Part shown: positions 1 through 7,691 of the stretch, one piece after another | Numbering within the stretch: position 1 is the first letter of the stretch | Layout: every line of letters starts with the position of its first letter | NCBI GenBank assembly: GCA_942490895.1 | Contig: CALNZC010000069.1 | Span: 51,038-115,037 of the forward strand | DNA: 64,000 nt | DNA from: JAGNXB01 sp942490895 | GTDB lineage: Bacteria > Bacteroidota > Bacteroidia > Chitinophagales > Saprospiraceae | Direction: 5' to 3' | The notes under the pieces: generated by a model | Told to the model about the DNA's origin: nothing | The model's database searches: none | What the model saw: the letters and a program-made list of their open reading frames with translations, nothing else | Program-made: the position numbers and the translations under genes

Positions 1-161
1 CACCCCTTTTGAGCAGCCGACTTATTGATTCGATCTCCGCTCTTCTCCTCGTGGAGTTTCTGGAGAAAGAATTCAAGATTGAATTTCAACCACATGAGGT
101 CAACAATGACAATCTGGATTCCTTGAAATTGATCGAACAATTTGTCCAGGGAAAGCAATAG
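1..161 (+). CDS. Acyl/peptidyl carrier protein, C-terminal part (5' end outside window)
   Basis: The reading frame enters from the left edge and ends at TAG 159-161, leaving about 52 residues. It contains LIDSIS, with the serine at 30-32 placed like the phosphopantetheine-bearing serine of carrier proteins (usual form DSL/DSI). It is followed by an acidic amphipathic helix (VEFLEKEF) and a final helix, as in carrier domains. It lies 6 bases before the proline-type adenylation gene, so it is the probable carrier (PltL/PigG/RedO role) on which proline is loaded, oxidised and halogenated. The carrier assignment rests on the motif and the neighbours. Whether it is a stand-alone protein or the end of a larger one cannot be seen. 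Confidence 0.75.
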   Translation, partial: PLLSSRLIDSISALLLVEFLEKEFKIEFQPHEVNNDNLDSLKLIEQFVQGKQ

Positions 162-167
162 TTGAAA

Positions 168-1697
168 ATGAGTGAACTTCGTCTCCTCATTGAACATGCG
201 CTGACGCATCATGCTGCTCAGATCGCATTAGTCGAGGAATCGGGTAATCAATTGTCCTACCAGGATTTAGAAACAAGCAGCGCAGGGATCGCTGTTCACC
301 TGAAATCACTAGGTGCTGAATCAGGACAACGCATTGGCATCTGTATCCCCAAATCAGCCCTTTCAGTCGTCTGTCTCATCGGCACTCTTCGCAGTGAAGC
401 GGCATATATCCCGCTTGACCCAGAAGCACCGGCCAGCCGGAATGGCTATATCATTCAGGATGCCCGGGCCTCCATGATTTTGACCACTCCAGAGCTTGCT
501 GATGCGTTACTGCCCATCCTGGGCTCATGCAAGGTTCTTGAACTTCACATACTGGATCAACCTTGCAAAATCCTGGTCCCGGCCTGGGAAGATGACAAGA
601 CACTGACCATCCCGGAGGACCTCGCCTACATCCTGTATACGTCCGGATCAACCGGCCAACCCAAAGGTGTGATGATTACGCATCAGAATGCAGCATGCTT
701 TGTCCACTGGGGAATCGATCTGTTCCAACTGGGGCCTGAAGATGTGCTCTCTTCTATCGCCCCATTCCATTTTGATCTTTCTGTTTTCGACCTCTATGCC
801 GGGTTGGGGAGTGGTGCCAGCATCCTGCTCATTCGACCCGAATCGGTGAAAAACCCGATGATCCTGTCCGAGTTTATTGATCGCTTTGGCATTACCATTT
901 GGTATGCCACACCCACAACCTTAAAGATGATGCTTCGGTTCGGGCGGATGAACCGGTACAAGCACACTTCTCTGCGACATATCCTCTTTGCCGGGGAAGT
1001 ATTTCCCATGGCGCCTTTGAATGATTTGCGTACGCGATGGAGTCATGCCGCCTTCCATAATCTTTATGGACCTACGGAGACAAATGTGTGTACTTTTTAC
1101 TCCCTGCCTAAGGATATCAATCCAGAACAAACCAAACCCTTTCCGATCGGCGAGGCTTGTGCCTACGACCAATGTTTCATTGATAATGGGGAGGCGATTC
1201 AAGTACCTGAGTCCGGAGCCATGGGTGAATTGTTGATCGCTGGTGACTCGGTCATGGGTGGATACCTCAACCAACCCGAACGGAATGCATCTGCCCTGCT
1301 CGATCACGGTGGCTTGCGGTGTTATCGAACAGGGGATATTGTCCGTATGGACCAGGAAGGGCAATTACATTACATCAGCCGGAAAGACCGGATGGTCAAG
1401 CGACACGGCAACAGGATCGAATTGGGTGAAATAGAAGCTGCCCTGCATGCCCACACCGAAATCACTGAAGCTGGTGTTTACCATAGTCTTTCTGGGCCCG
1501 ATCACAGTGAAATCCGGATAGTCGCCTGTTATGCCACTGCTGATCCTGATCACCATTTAGCCGTGTCAGGACTGCAATCATTTCTTCAGCAATATATCCC
1601 TTCATATATGCTGCCTGATCGATTTGTTCATCTGACGACCATGCCCAAGACCAGCACGCATAAAGTCGACTATACAGCATTGAAAGAAAACTACTAA
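168..1697 (+). CDS. L-prolyl-AMP ligase-like adenylation enzyme (PltF/PigI/RedM type)
   Basis: A stand-alone adenylation protein of about 509 residues with the P-loop YTSGSTGQPKG (about residues 157-167), YGPTE, YRTGD and a C-terminal lysine in the THKVD segment. Alignment by eye to the GrsA specificity positions gives D-L-F-Y-L-A-L-V-C-K. This is the signature I know for free-standing prolyl-AMP ligases of pyrrole pathways (DLLYLALVCK or DLFYLALVCK). It would activate L-proline with ATP and load it on the carrier protein encoded just upstream. ATG 168 is preferred to the TTG at 162. No condensation or thioesterase domain is present. The next gene follows after 14 bases. The family is certain; proline specificity is a strong inference from the code and the neighbours. 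Confidence 0.88.
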   Translation: MSELRLLIEHALTHHAAQIALVEESGNQLSYQDLETSSAGIAVHLKSLGAESGQRIGICIPKSALSVVCLIGTLRSEAAYIPLDPEAPASRNGYIIQDARASMILTTPELADALLPILGSCKVLELHILDQPCKILVPAWEDDKTLTIPEDLAYILYTSGSTGQPKGVMITHQNAACFVHWGIDLFQLGPEDVLSSIAPFHFDLSVFDLYAGLGSGASILLIRPESVKNPMILSEFIDRFGITIWYATPTTLKMMLRFGRMNRYKHTSLRHILFAGEVFPMAPLNDLRTRWSHAAFHNLYGPTETNVCTFYSLPKDINPEQTKPFPIGEACAYDQCFIDNGEAIQVPESGAMGELLIAGDSVMGGYLNQPERNASALLDHGGLRCYRTGDIVRMDQEGQLHYISRKDRMVKRHGNRIELGEIEAALHAHTEITEAGVYHSLSGPDHSEIRIVACYATADPDHHLAVSGLQSFLQQYIPSYMLPDRFVHLTTMPKTSTHKVDYTALKENY

Positions 1698-1711
1698 TCA
1701 GCATACAACAC

Positions 1712-2851
1712 ATGTATTCGTTCACCCCAGATCAGGACCAAAAGAACTTGCGCCAGGAAATCCTGGAGTTGGTCGCTTCTCTTCCTGGGGACTACGAGGT
1801 AAATGCATCTGGTTTTGATCGGGACCGCTGGTCTCGGCTCGGCACCCAAAAGGTTCCTGGCTTGGCGATACCCGAAATGTATGGAGGAAGGGGATGCAGT
1901 GCATTGACCACAACGATAGCCCTGGAGGCCCTGGGTTATGCTCATCCGGATAATGGTTTCAATTTCTCCGTAGCGGCTCACTTGTTGGCATGTGTTGTCC
2001 CACTGTGGCTGTATGGATCAGAAGAGTTGAAGGAGGAATACCTTCCAGGCTTATGTGATGGATCGATCATTGCTGCGAATGCCATGAGTGAACCGTCTTC
2101 AGGGTCCGACGCCTTCAGCATGAAGACTACGGCTCTAGCGGATCAAACGGGATATACGATTTCCGGATCGAAGACTTTTGTGAGTAATGGTCCGATCGCA
2201 GATACCGTTTTACTCTATGCTGCTACTGATCCGGAGAAAGGCTATATGGGTGGGATCAGTGCCTTTTGGGTCGATAAAACAAAACATCCGTTTTCGAGCA
2301 GTGAGCCCCTGGAAAAAGCTGGATTAACGCACAGTCAACTGGGAAGTCTCTTTTTTGAAGAGATGCATCTCGAATCAAAGTATCGGGTTGGATCTGAAGG
2401 CCGGGGTGCACATCTGTTTAACCGGTCCATGGAATGGGAAAGAACTTGTTTGGGGGGCCTGCATATCGGCAATCTCCATCGCCTGATCGAACGGTGTGTT
2501 CGACACCTTCGGACCGGGTTTCAGCAAGGGTGGCCACGCGAAAGACATCAGAAGGCCACACACGACCTCGCATTGATCCAGACGCAACTGGAAGGCATTC
2601 GATTGCAAGCTTATGCCGCCGCATGGAAGATCGATCAAGGTAAACCAGCCGGGCGTGAAGCTGCCATGGCCAAACTGACTGTCAGTGAACTATATCAGCG
2701 AGCTGCCTTACGGATTGCCAGCATCTATAATGAAGCAGGTGTTCAGGATTTGGATGCAGATCAATCCGCCCTGGATGCACTCTGTAGCACCCTTTATTCC
2801 GGTACAACTGAAATGCAGAAAACCATCATTGCCCAGTCAATGGGACTGTGA
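1712..2851 (+). CDS. Prolyl-carrier-protein dehydrogenase-like flavoprotein (PltE/PigA/RedW type)
   Basis: A 379-residue acyl-CoA-dehydrogenase-fold protein. It has an N-terminal helical domain, the substrate/FAD segment NAMSEPSSGSD (about 123-133), a beta domain and a C-terminal helical domain ending in YSGTTEMQ. The position that holds the base in MCAD (E of YEGT) is serine here. A glutamate in the EWERT segment (E241/E243) sits where isovaleryl-CoA dehydrogenase and the prolyl-S-PCP dehydrogenases have their base. In context it would oxidise prolyl-S-carrier by four electrons to pyrrolyl-2-carboxyl-S-carrier using FAD. It lies between the adenylation and halogenase genes in a tight operon. 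A generic acyl-CoA dehydrogenase is possible, but the neighbourhood argues against that. Confidence 0.85.
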   Translation: MYSFTPDQDQKNLRQEILELVASLPGDYEVNASGFDRDRWSRLGTQKVPGLAIPEMYGGRGCSALTTTIALEALGYAHPDNGFNFSVAAHLLACVVPLWLYGSEELKEEYLPGLCDGSIIAANAMSEPSSGSDAFSMKTTALADQTGYTISGSKTFVSNGPIADTVLLYAATDPEKGYMGGISAFWVDKTKHPFSSSEPLEKAGLTHSQLGSLFFEEMHLESKYRVGSEGRGAHLFNRSMEWERTCLGGLHIGNLHRLIERCVRHLRTGFQQGWPRERHQKATHDLALIQTQLEGIRLQAYAAAWKIDQGKPAGREAAMAKLTVSELYQRAALRIASIYNEAGVQDLDADQSALDALCSTLYSGTTEMQKTIIAQSMGL

Positions 2852-2924
2852 CATATGAATCAAAATCTTGATTTGATCCTTATGGCACTACTATTGTTTA
2901 TTGATGAATTGAATACTTAAGCCC

Positions 2925-4274
2925 ATGAAAAAGGACGTCATTATTATCGGTGGAGGGCCGACAGGCTCCAGCCTCGCCATTTACCTGGCCAGACAAGGAC
3001 TGGATGTTCAAATCCTGGAGAAGGCCAAATTCCCCAGAGAACATGTGGGCGAATCCATGCTCCCGTATTGCTACCATCTCTTCGAAGAGTTAGGTGTCCT
3101 GGATAAAATGAAAAAGAATTTTTCCCGTAAGCCTGGAGTCACCTTTTCCAATCCAGATGGGAAACAAGCATCGCATTGGTGTTTCGATAAGGTGGTGGAT
3201 GGCCCATCCAGCCTGTCCTTCCATGCCCGAAGGTCAGAATTCGATCAAATGATGCTGGAACATGCCCGATCAGAGGGTGTTGAAGCCCTGGAGGAAATGC
3301 AAGTTATGGATGTTGACCTCAATGCCCCGGGTGGTGGCGTCTTGGTGAAAGCCTTGCACCAAGGCAATAAAGAAGTTGAAATTTCCGGTCACTTCCTCGT
3401 TGATGCAACGGGCCAGGATTGTTTTCTCACAAGAAAACTAGGCAACCAAAAACGTTTCGAAAGCCTGAATATCCGGCTTGCTCTGAGCGCTCATTGGACA
3501 GATGCTCAACTGACACCTTCACTGGCCCATGGCAATATCACCATCGTTCACGTTGGGAGCGAGAAATCCGGTTGGATCTGGTTGATTCCGTTGAATGATG
3601 ATCGTCTTAGCATTGGCCTGGCCATCAATATGGATTATGCTCAGGACCAGCGGAAAAAATTGATGAAAGAACATGGAGCTCGTAATTGGCAGAAAGCACT
3701 TTACCTGCAAGAGATCAATGAAGCTCCTCTGGTAAAGGAAATCATTCAGAATGGCTCCATGTGCTGGGATGTGGTCAGTAATGGTGATTTTTCCTATTAT
3801 GCAGAGGAAAAATTTGGCCCCACGCATGCCATTATCGGAGATGCCGCTGCATTCCTGGATCCTATCTTCTCCAGTGGTATCTATTTAGGGCTGCACAGTT
3901 CAAAAACAATCGCCCCTGGTATCGTTTCCATGCTCGAGACGGGAGATCTCTCCGAGATAGAACGGGGCTATAAGAGCTTGGATGGAGGATATCGTGTCAT
4001 AGAGGAATTGATCTCTGCGTTTTACGACCCGAATGCGATTAATTTTCCCGAACTCTCTGGATCCAACGGCATTGATTTTATACATATGGAATCAGCGTAC
4101 ACCGTATATCACATGCTTCTAGCCGGTGACTTCTTCAATGATAGCGAAAGATATCTGAAAGCAATCAGTGCGCTTAGGGATTCTTCAATGATTGAGAAAT
4201 ACAAAAATTTGAAGGGCCATGGAGGATCAGATTCACACAGTCTGGTCTGTGCACTGAACGCTGCACTCGTCTAA
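2925..4274 (+). CDS. Flavin-dependent halogenase, PltA-like
   Basis: A 449-residue FAD protein with a Rossmann motif GGGPTG (about 10-14), GESMLP (42-47), the halogenase motif WxWxIP as WIWLIP (217-222) and the FAD segment GDAAAFLDPIFSSG. Lys69 in RKPGVTF is placed like the lysine that relays hypohalous acid in characterised flavin halogenases. Length and motifs fit carrier-protein-directed halogenases such as PltA rather than the longer free-tryptophan enzymes. It should chlorinate or brominate the pyrrolyl thioester made by the two upstream enzymes. It needs a separate flavin reductase, and none is visible here. Its stop overlaps the methyltransferase start as TAATG, suggesting translational coupling. 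The main alternative is a non-halogenating FAD monooxygenase of the same superfamily. Confidence 0.83.
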   Translation: MKKDVIIIGGGPTGSSLAIYLARQGLDVQILEKAKFPREHVGESMLPYCYHLFEELGVLDKMKKNFSRKPGVTFSNPDGKQASHWCFDKVVDGPSSLSFHARRSEFDQMMLEHARSEGVEALEEMQVMDVDLNAPGGGVLVKALHQGNKEVEISGHFLVDATGQDCFLTRKLGNQKRFESLNIRLALSAHWTDAQLTPSLAHGNITIVHVGSEKSGWIWLIPLNDDRLSIGLAINMDYAQDQRKKLMKEHGARNWQKALYLQEINEAPLVKEIIQNGSMCWDVVSNGDFSYYAEEKFGPTHAIIGDAAAFLDPIFSSGIYLGLHSSKTIAPGIVSMLETGDLSEIERGYKSLDGGYRVIEELISAFYDPNAINFPELSGSNGIDFIHMESAYTVYHMLLAGDFFNDSERYLKAISALRDSSMIEKYKNLKGHGGSDSHSLVCALNAALV

Positions 4275-5005
4275 TGGAAAAGGTAGGATATGGGGAGTAT
4301 TGGGATAAGTTTTATCAAGCGACTTATCAGCAACAAACCGGAGGCAAGGCGCTTTGGGACGTACCTGTCGAACACTCCGCCGTCTTGGACTACGCCTGGA
4401 TGGAAAAGCATGTACCACAAGACCTGCCTCTTTTGGATGTCGGGTGTGGCACAGGTGAAATCGCTTTTTTTTTCACAGCACATTTTCCGAAAGTCATTGG
4501 TGTAGATGTCGCCCAAGGCGCCATTGATATCGCTCGAGCACAACATCCCGAAACAAATGTTGACTTTCAGAAAGTAGACATTACGGATAGCATAGCATGT
4601 AAGGCATTATCCAACCAATATGGACCACTCAATATTTATATTCGAGGGGTCATGCACCAGGTTGAGGAGCGCGACCTCCCTCAATATGTCGATAATCTGG
4701 AGTTACTTCTTGGCGGCAAAGGGGTGTTGTACATGATTGAAGTGGCTTCGGGTATTCGTGACCATTTCCTTCACCATTCTGAAGGATATCATAAACTCCC
4801 GGCTCCAGTTCAAAAGATCTTCATCAGTAACCTGCCTCCCAGAGGGGTTACCATTGAAGACATTGCGCAATACTTCCAGTCAAGTCGGTTTGACATACTG
4901 AAATCCAACCCGGCGACGCTCAACACCAATCTGCATTCCCCAGATGGTACCGAGATCTATATTCCTGCCGTTCAAGCCATTATAAAGACCAAAAAGTTCT
5001 CTTAG
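4274..5005 (+). CDS. Class I SAM-dependent methyltransferase
   Basis: A 243-residue protein with the SAM-binding motif LLDVGCGTGEIAFFF (motif I, about residues 53-67), the acidic end of strand 2 in VIGVDVAQ and a motif II-like VDITD. The start codon overlaps the halogenase stop (TAATG), so it belongs to the same transcript. In the pathway it would be a tailoring enzyme, N-, O- or C-methylating the pyrrole product or a later intermediate. The sequence does not tell which. It is the last gene of the operon in this direction; a short gap then leads to a separately promoted lipoprotein gene. Confidence 0.8.
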   Translation: MEKVGYGEYWDKFYQATYQQQTGGKALWDVPVEHSAVLDYAWMEKHVPQDLPLLDVGCGTGEIAFFFTAHFPKVIGVDVAQGAIDIARAQHPETNVDFQKVDITDSIACKALSNQYGPLNIYIRGVMHQVEERDLPQYVDNLELLLGGKGVLYMIEVASGIRDHFLHHSEGYHKLPAPVQKIFISNLPPRGVTIEDIAQYFQSSRFDILKSNPATLNTNLHSPDGTEIYIPAVQAIIKTKKFS

Positions 5006-5011
5006 ATACAG

Positions 5012-5019
5012 TATCTTTA
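5012..5019 (+). promoter_or_regulatory. Possible Bacteroidota -7 box
   Basis: TATCTTTA lies 21 bases before the lipoprotein ATG and matches TAnnTTTG at all but the last base. No clear -33 TTTG is present at the right distance, so this is a weak call. Confidence 0.3.
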
Positions 5020-5040
5020 CATCCTTAAATCAAAACACTC

Positions 5041-5415
5041 ATGAAAAGGTCCCTATTTTATTTCGCCTTTATGGCGTTCGCCCTCTTTTTTGTCGCATGT
5101 TCCGACTCAGCTCCTGCTACTGAAGGTGCAGAAGCTGACGCACCTGCTGTTGAAGCTCCGGCTGCAGCTGAACGCAGCATTAATCAAGAAGCCCCAGCTG
5201 AACGTATGTTGAGCAAATATCAGTCTATGGGTCTTGAACTTACTGAAGAGCAAGCTGCCAATGTGCGTAGCATTGCGGGTCAATATGACTTTTCTTCCGA
5301 AACAGATAAGTCTACTCGTCAGGACATGCGCGCCAAAATGCAAAAGGAAATCATGGAAAATGTCCTGACTCCTGAACAAGCAGCAACATTTGAAGCGGCT
5401 CGTCAAAAGCGTTAG
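5041..5415 (+). CDS. Small lipoprotein with LTxEQ-type helical domain
   Basis: A 124-residue protein with a lipoprotein signal peptide whose lipobox ends at Cys20 (FFVAC), so it is probably anchored in the outer or inner membrane facing the periplasm. An Ala/Glu/Pro-rich linker (about 22-50) leads to a helical domain (58-122) with GLELTEEQ at the start and ENVLTPEQ near the end. Such LTxxQ helices occur in the Spy/CpxP stress-chaperone family, but function here is unproven. The same arrangement occurs twice inside the GT-C-like protein encoded at 7692-11099. It is transcribed alone and ends at a strong hairpin shared with the convergent glycan operon. Confidence 0.75.
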   Translation: MKRSLFYFAFMAFALFFVACSDSAPATEGAEADAPAVEAPAAAERSINQEAPAERMLSKYQSMGLELTEEQAANVRSIAGQYDFSSETDKSTRQDMRAKMQKEIMENVLTPEQAATFEAARQKR

Positions 5416-5496
5416 ACGACCGTAAAAATCCATTTGTATCCATCACCATCTTTCGGGTAACACACCCATCGAAGGACAGGGGTACAGGTATGCATC

Positions 5497-5533
5497 AACG
5501 CCCCTGACAGATCATGGATCTGTCAGGGGCGTT
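5497..5533. terminator. Bidirectional terminator-like hairpin between convergent genes
   Basis: Perfect 17-bp inverted repeat (5497-5513 with 5517-5533) and a 3-base loop, between the ends of the + strand lipoprotein gene and the - strand glycan operon. T-tracts are short on both sides, so part of its role may be RNA 3'-end protection. Confidence 0.8.
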
Positions 5534-5540
5534 CTCATTC

Positions 5541-6632
5541 TCAGCTAGAAATTTCCAGGAATAGCTGCTGGTATTTCTGTACAGATTCAGACAGTTGAAA
5601 TGACCTGACCGGTTTCATTTTCCATTGTTCATTCCTTGCACTACGGAGTGCCTGGCCAATTCCTTCAGCGGTCAATGGGTCGATCTGAATCATTTTTCCG
5701 CCTACCACTTCTTCAAGAGCCGTCCGTTCAGAAGAAATAATGGGTACACCTATTCCAACGGCTTCTGCAGCTACAAAACAAAATCCCTCACTGTAGGAAG
5801 GGATCACAATGCACGTGGAGGTGGACACCTCACGGTACAGTTCCGCTTGGGGAAGATCATGGAAGAGCACGACCCTCTCTCGTGAGCTCCATTGATCCAC
5901 TTGCCCCATCACCCAGGAAAAAAGGGCTTGGGGAACTTGAGGAATAATCAATTTGAACATGGCTTCCGGATCAGCCTTCAGAAACTCTTCCATTGCCGGA
6001 AGCAGGAGATCCAACCCTTTTGAGGTTCCCAAACGACCAAAATATGTCGCAGTGAACACCTTTGGTGGAGCATAGGTTATTCCTTTGAATTTTGTGTAAT
6101 CCAACCCATTGTGGATCGTGACAATGCGTGAAGAACGCACACCCGCCTGTTGGAGGGCTCTGGCCGTTGCACCGGACACCGCGATAAAACGATCAAAGGG
6201 TAATCGCAATAACAATTGCTCCCACATCCAATATGCTGCTTTTAGCCACATTGGTGTCTGGGGCAATCGCCACCATAACCTTGCCCAAACTTCGTGAAAA
6301 GTCACCACCACTGGCTTCCTCCGCCATTTCGCAGCAAAAAAAGCGGGGAATGCCGCATTGTAGGACGTCGTTTGGACCAGGTCGGCTTTTTTAGCCTCCT
6401 GGAATACTGTGGGGAAACTGAGAAATGTAAAAAGGTAGCGATTATGACAATCAACCCGGATAATTTTAACACCATCAATCAATTCCATTGACGGTAGATC
6501 TGAACGAAATCTCGTTGTCACCACAGTCACCTGGTGATCCTTAAGGATCAATGCCCGGGACAACTCCCAAAACAGGTGCTCTGCCCCGCCGATGTAGGGA
6601 TAAAAGTGTTCAAGGACAAATAGGATCCTCAC
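5541..6632 (-). CDS. GT4-family glycosyltransferase
   Basis: A 363-residue GT-B-fold enzyme. It has the N-terminal pattern LEHFYPYIGGAEHLFWEL (acceptor side), VSGATARALQ plus TIHNGLD mid-protein, YFGRLGTSKGLDLLL, and the donor-binding E-x7-E segment PSYSEGFCFVAAEAVGIG. It would transfer a sugar from a nucleotide-activated donor to a lipid-linked or surface glycan on the cytoplasmic face. It is the last gene of a seven-gene - strand operon; its ATG overlaps the stop of the DUF2304 gene (ATGA). Sugar and linkage cannot be predicted. Confidence 0.88.
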   Translation of the reverse strand: MRILFVLEHFYPYIGGAEHLFWELSRALILKDHQVTVVTTRFRSDLPSMELIDGVKIIRVDCHNRYLFTFLSFPTVFQEAKKADLVQTTSYNAAFPAFFAAKWRRKPVVVTFHEVWARLWWRLPQTPMWLKAAYWMWEQLLLRLPFDRFIAVSGATARALQQAGVRSSRIVTIHNGLDYTKFKGITYAPPKVFTATYFGRLGTSKGLDLLLPAMEEFLKADPEAMFKLIIPQVPQALFSWVMGQVDQWSSRERVVLFHDLPQAELYREVSTSTCIVIPSYSEGFCFVAAEAVGIGVPIISSERTALEEVVGGKMIQIDPLTAEGIGQALRSARNEQWKMKPVRSFQLSESVQKYQQLFLEISS

Positions 6633-6980
6633 TGCTCGTTCTTCATTTCTTCATCCTCCAACGCCAGTTTTCTGGTCAACGTAGTCAATGCAGATTGTTG
6701 CTGCTTAAAGAGAAGGAAGAGCTTGTACTGGAAGAAAAAAATCAACCCCAAACAAAAGAAAATCACTGCATTGATATTGCTTTTAATACCAAAAGCTTCA
6801 GCGATGGTTTGAGAAATAAAATCTGGAAAAAAAGGCAAAAAAGATCACAGCTACCCAGAAAAAGACACCCAACATAGCTTCTTGCCAACCAGACTTTCCA
6901 GCCCAAAAACGCTGCAACAAACTTCCAATGAAAACAATGGAAACAAGCGGGACAATGATCTGATATAATTCCAGTTGCAT
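6629..6980 (-). pseudogene. DUF2304-type membrane protein, frameshifted
   Basis: Two overlapping frames form one DUF2304-like protein of about 115 residues. The first frame (from 6980) gives two membrane helices up to VIFFAFF. The second continues with PDFISQTIAEAFG, a third hydrophobic helix and a charged helical tail. They join if the 7-base T run (minus strand, about 6825-6831) is read as six. DUF2304 proteins usually sit beside a polyprenyl-phosphate glycosyltransferase, as here (7 bases after the GT2 gene), and probably help it act at the membrane. Intact reading on either side and ATGA coupling to the next gene suggest a sequencing or assembly indel rather than a dead gene. Confidence 0.75.
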
Positions 6981-6987
6981 GATGGTA

Positions 6988-7680
6988 TTATTTGGGATGT
7001 GAGACTAATTTCCAGAGGATATTCATGGCTGTATTGATCCCCATATAGAGGTCTTGACCTTTGCTCATAGAGTATGCAGTGTAGGCGACCCGAATAGGCA
7101 CCTCAGTGATCTTCAAGCCGCTTTTCTCACCCAGGATGATCATCTCGCTGCAATATCCAAAACCGTCTATATGCAAATCGATCGTTTCAATAGCAGCCCG
7201 GTTGAGCATCCGAAACCCAGACTGGGTGTCGGAATACCACCGGGTACAAAACCAATTGGTGAACACGTTAGACAACTTGTTATAGATCACACGGATAACC
7301 GGAATATCCTTATTCGGATTCATGAATCGGCTGCCAATCACAATATCCGCACTTTCCATTTCCATGGCTGAACTTAAATCACGAATATCTTCAGGAAAGT
7401 GTTGTCCATCTGCATCAATCTGAACGATATACGAGATCTGATGCTTCCTTGCATATGCGATCCCTGTTTGAGCACCGGCACCAGCACCCCGATTGACCAT
7501 GTGTGAAACCACAACGGCCCCTGCCCTCCTGGCCTCTTCGCTCGTTTGATCCACTGAGCCATCATTAATCACCAGGACATTCAAATAGCCCTCATCAATG
7601 ACACGGAGAACCACATCAGCGATGACCGTCCCTTCATTAAAGGCCGGGATGACCACGAGTATGTCTTTAGGCTCGATCAT
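6988..7680 (-). CDS. GT2-family polyprenyl-phosphate glycosyltransferase (DPM1-like)
   Basis: A 230-residue GT-A enzyme. It shows VVIPAFNEGTVIADVV, VINDGSVDQT, the DxD-type IDADGQH and GSRFMNP, in the order seen in dolichyl/undecaprenyl-phosphate mannose or glucose synthases. No C-terminal membrane helices are present, so membrane association may come from the adjacent DUF2304 protein. It would charge polyprenyl phosphate with a hexose on the cytoplasmic side, to be used outside by the GT-C-like protein encoded 11 bases upstream. Coupling of these three genes is a common module for periplasmic glycosylation. Confidence 0.87.
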   Translation of the reverse strand: MIEPKDILVVIPAFNEGTVIADVVLRVIDEGYLNVLVINDGSVDQTSEEARRAGAVVVSHMVNRGAGAGAQTGIAYARKHQISYIVQIDADGQHFPEDIRDLSSAMEMESADIVIGSRFMNPNKDIPVIRVIYNKLSNVFTNWFCTRWYSDTQSGFRMLNRAAIETIDLHIDGFGYCSEMIILGEKSGLKITEVPIRVAYTAYSMSKGQDLYMGINTAMNILWKLVSHPK

Positions 7681-7691
7681 TCAGGTATAAC

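Noticed and set aside
2854..2919. 21-codon open frame between the dehydrogenase and halogenase genes
   Set aside because: Too short and without recognisable features; likely chance in a 73-base spacer.
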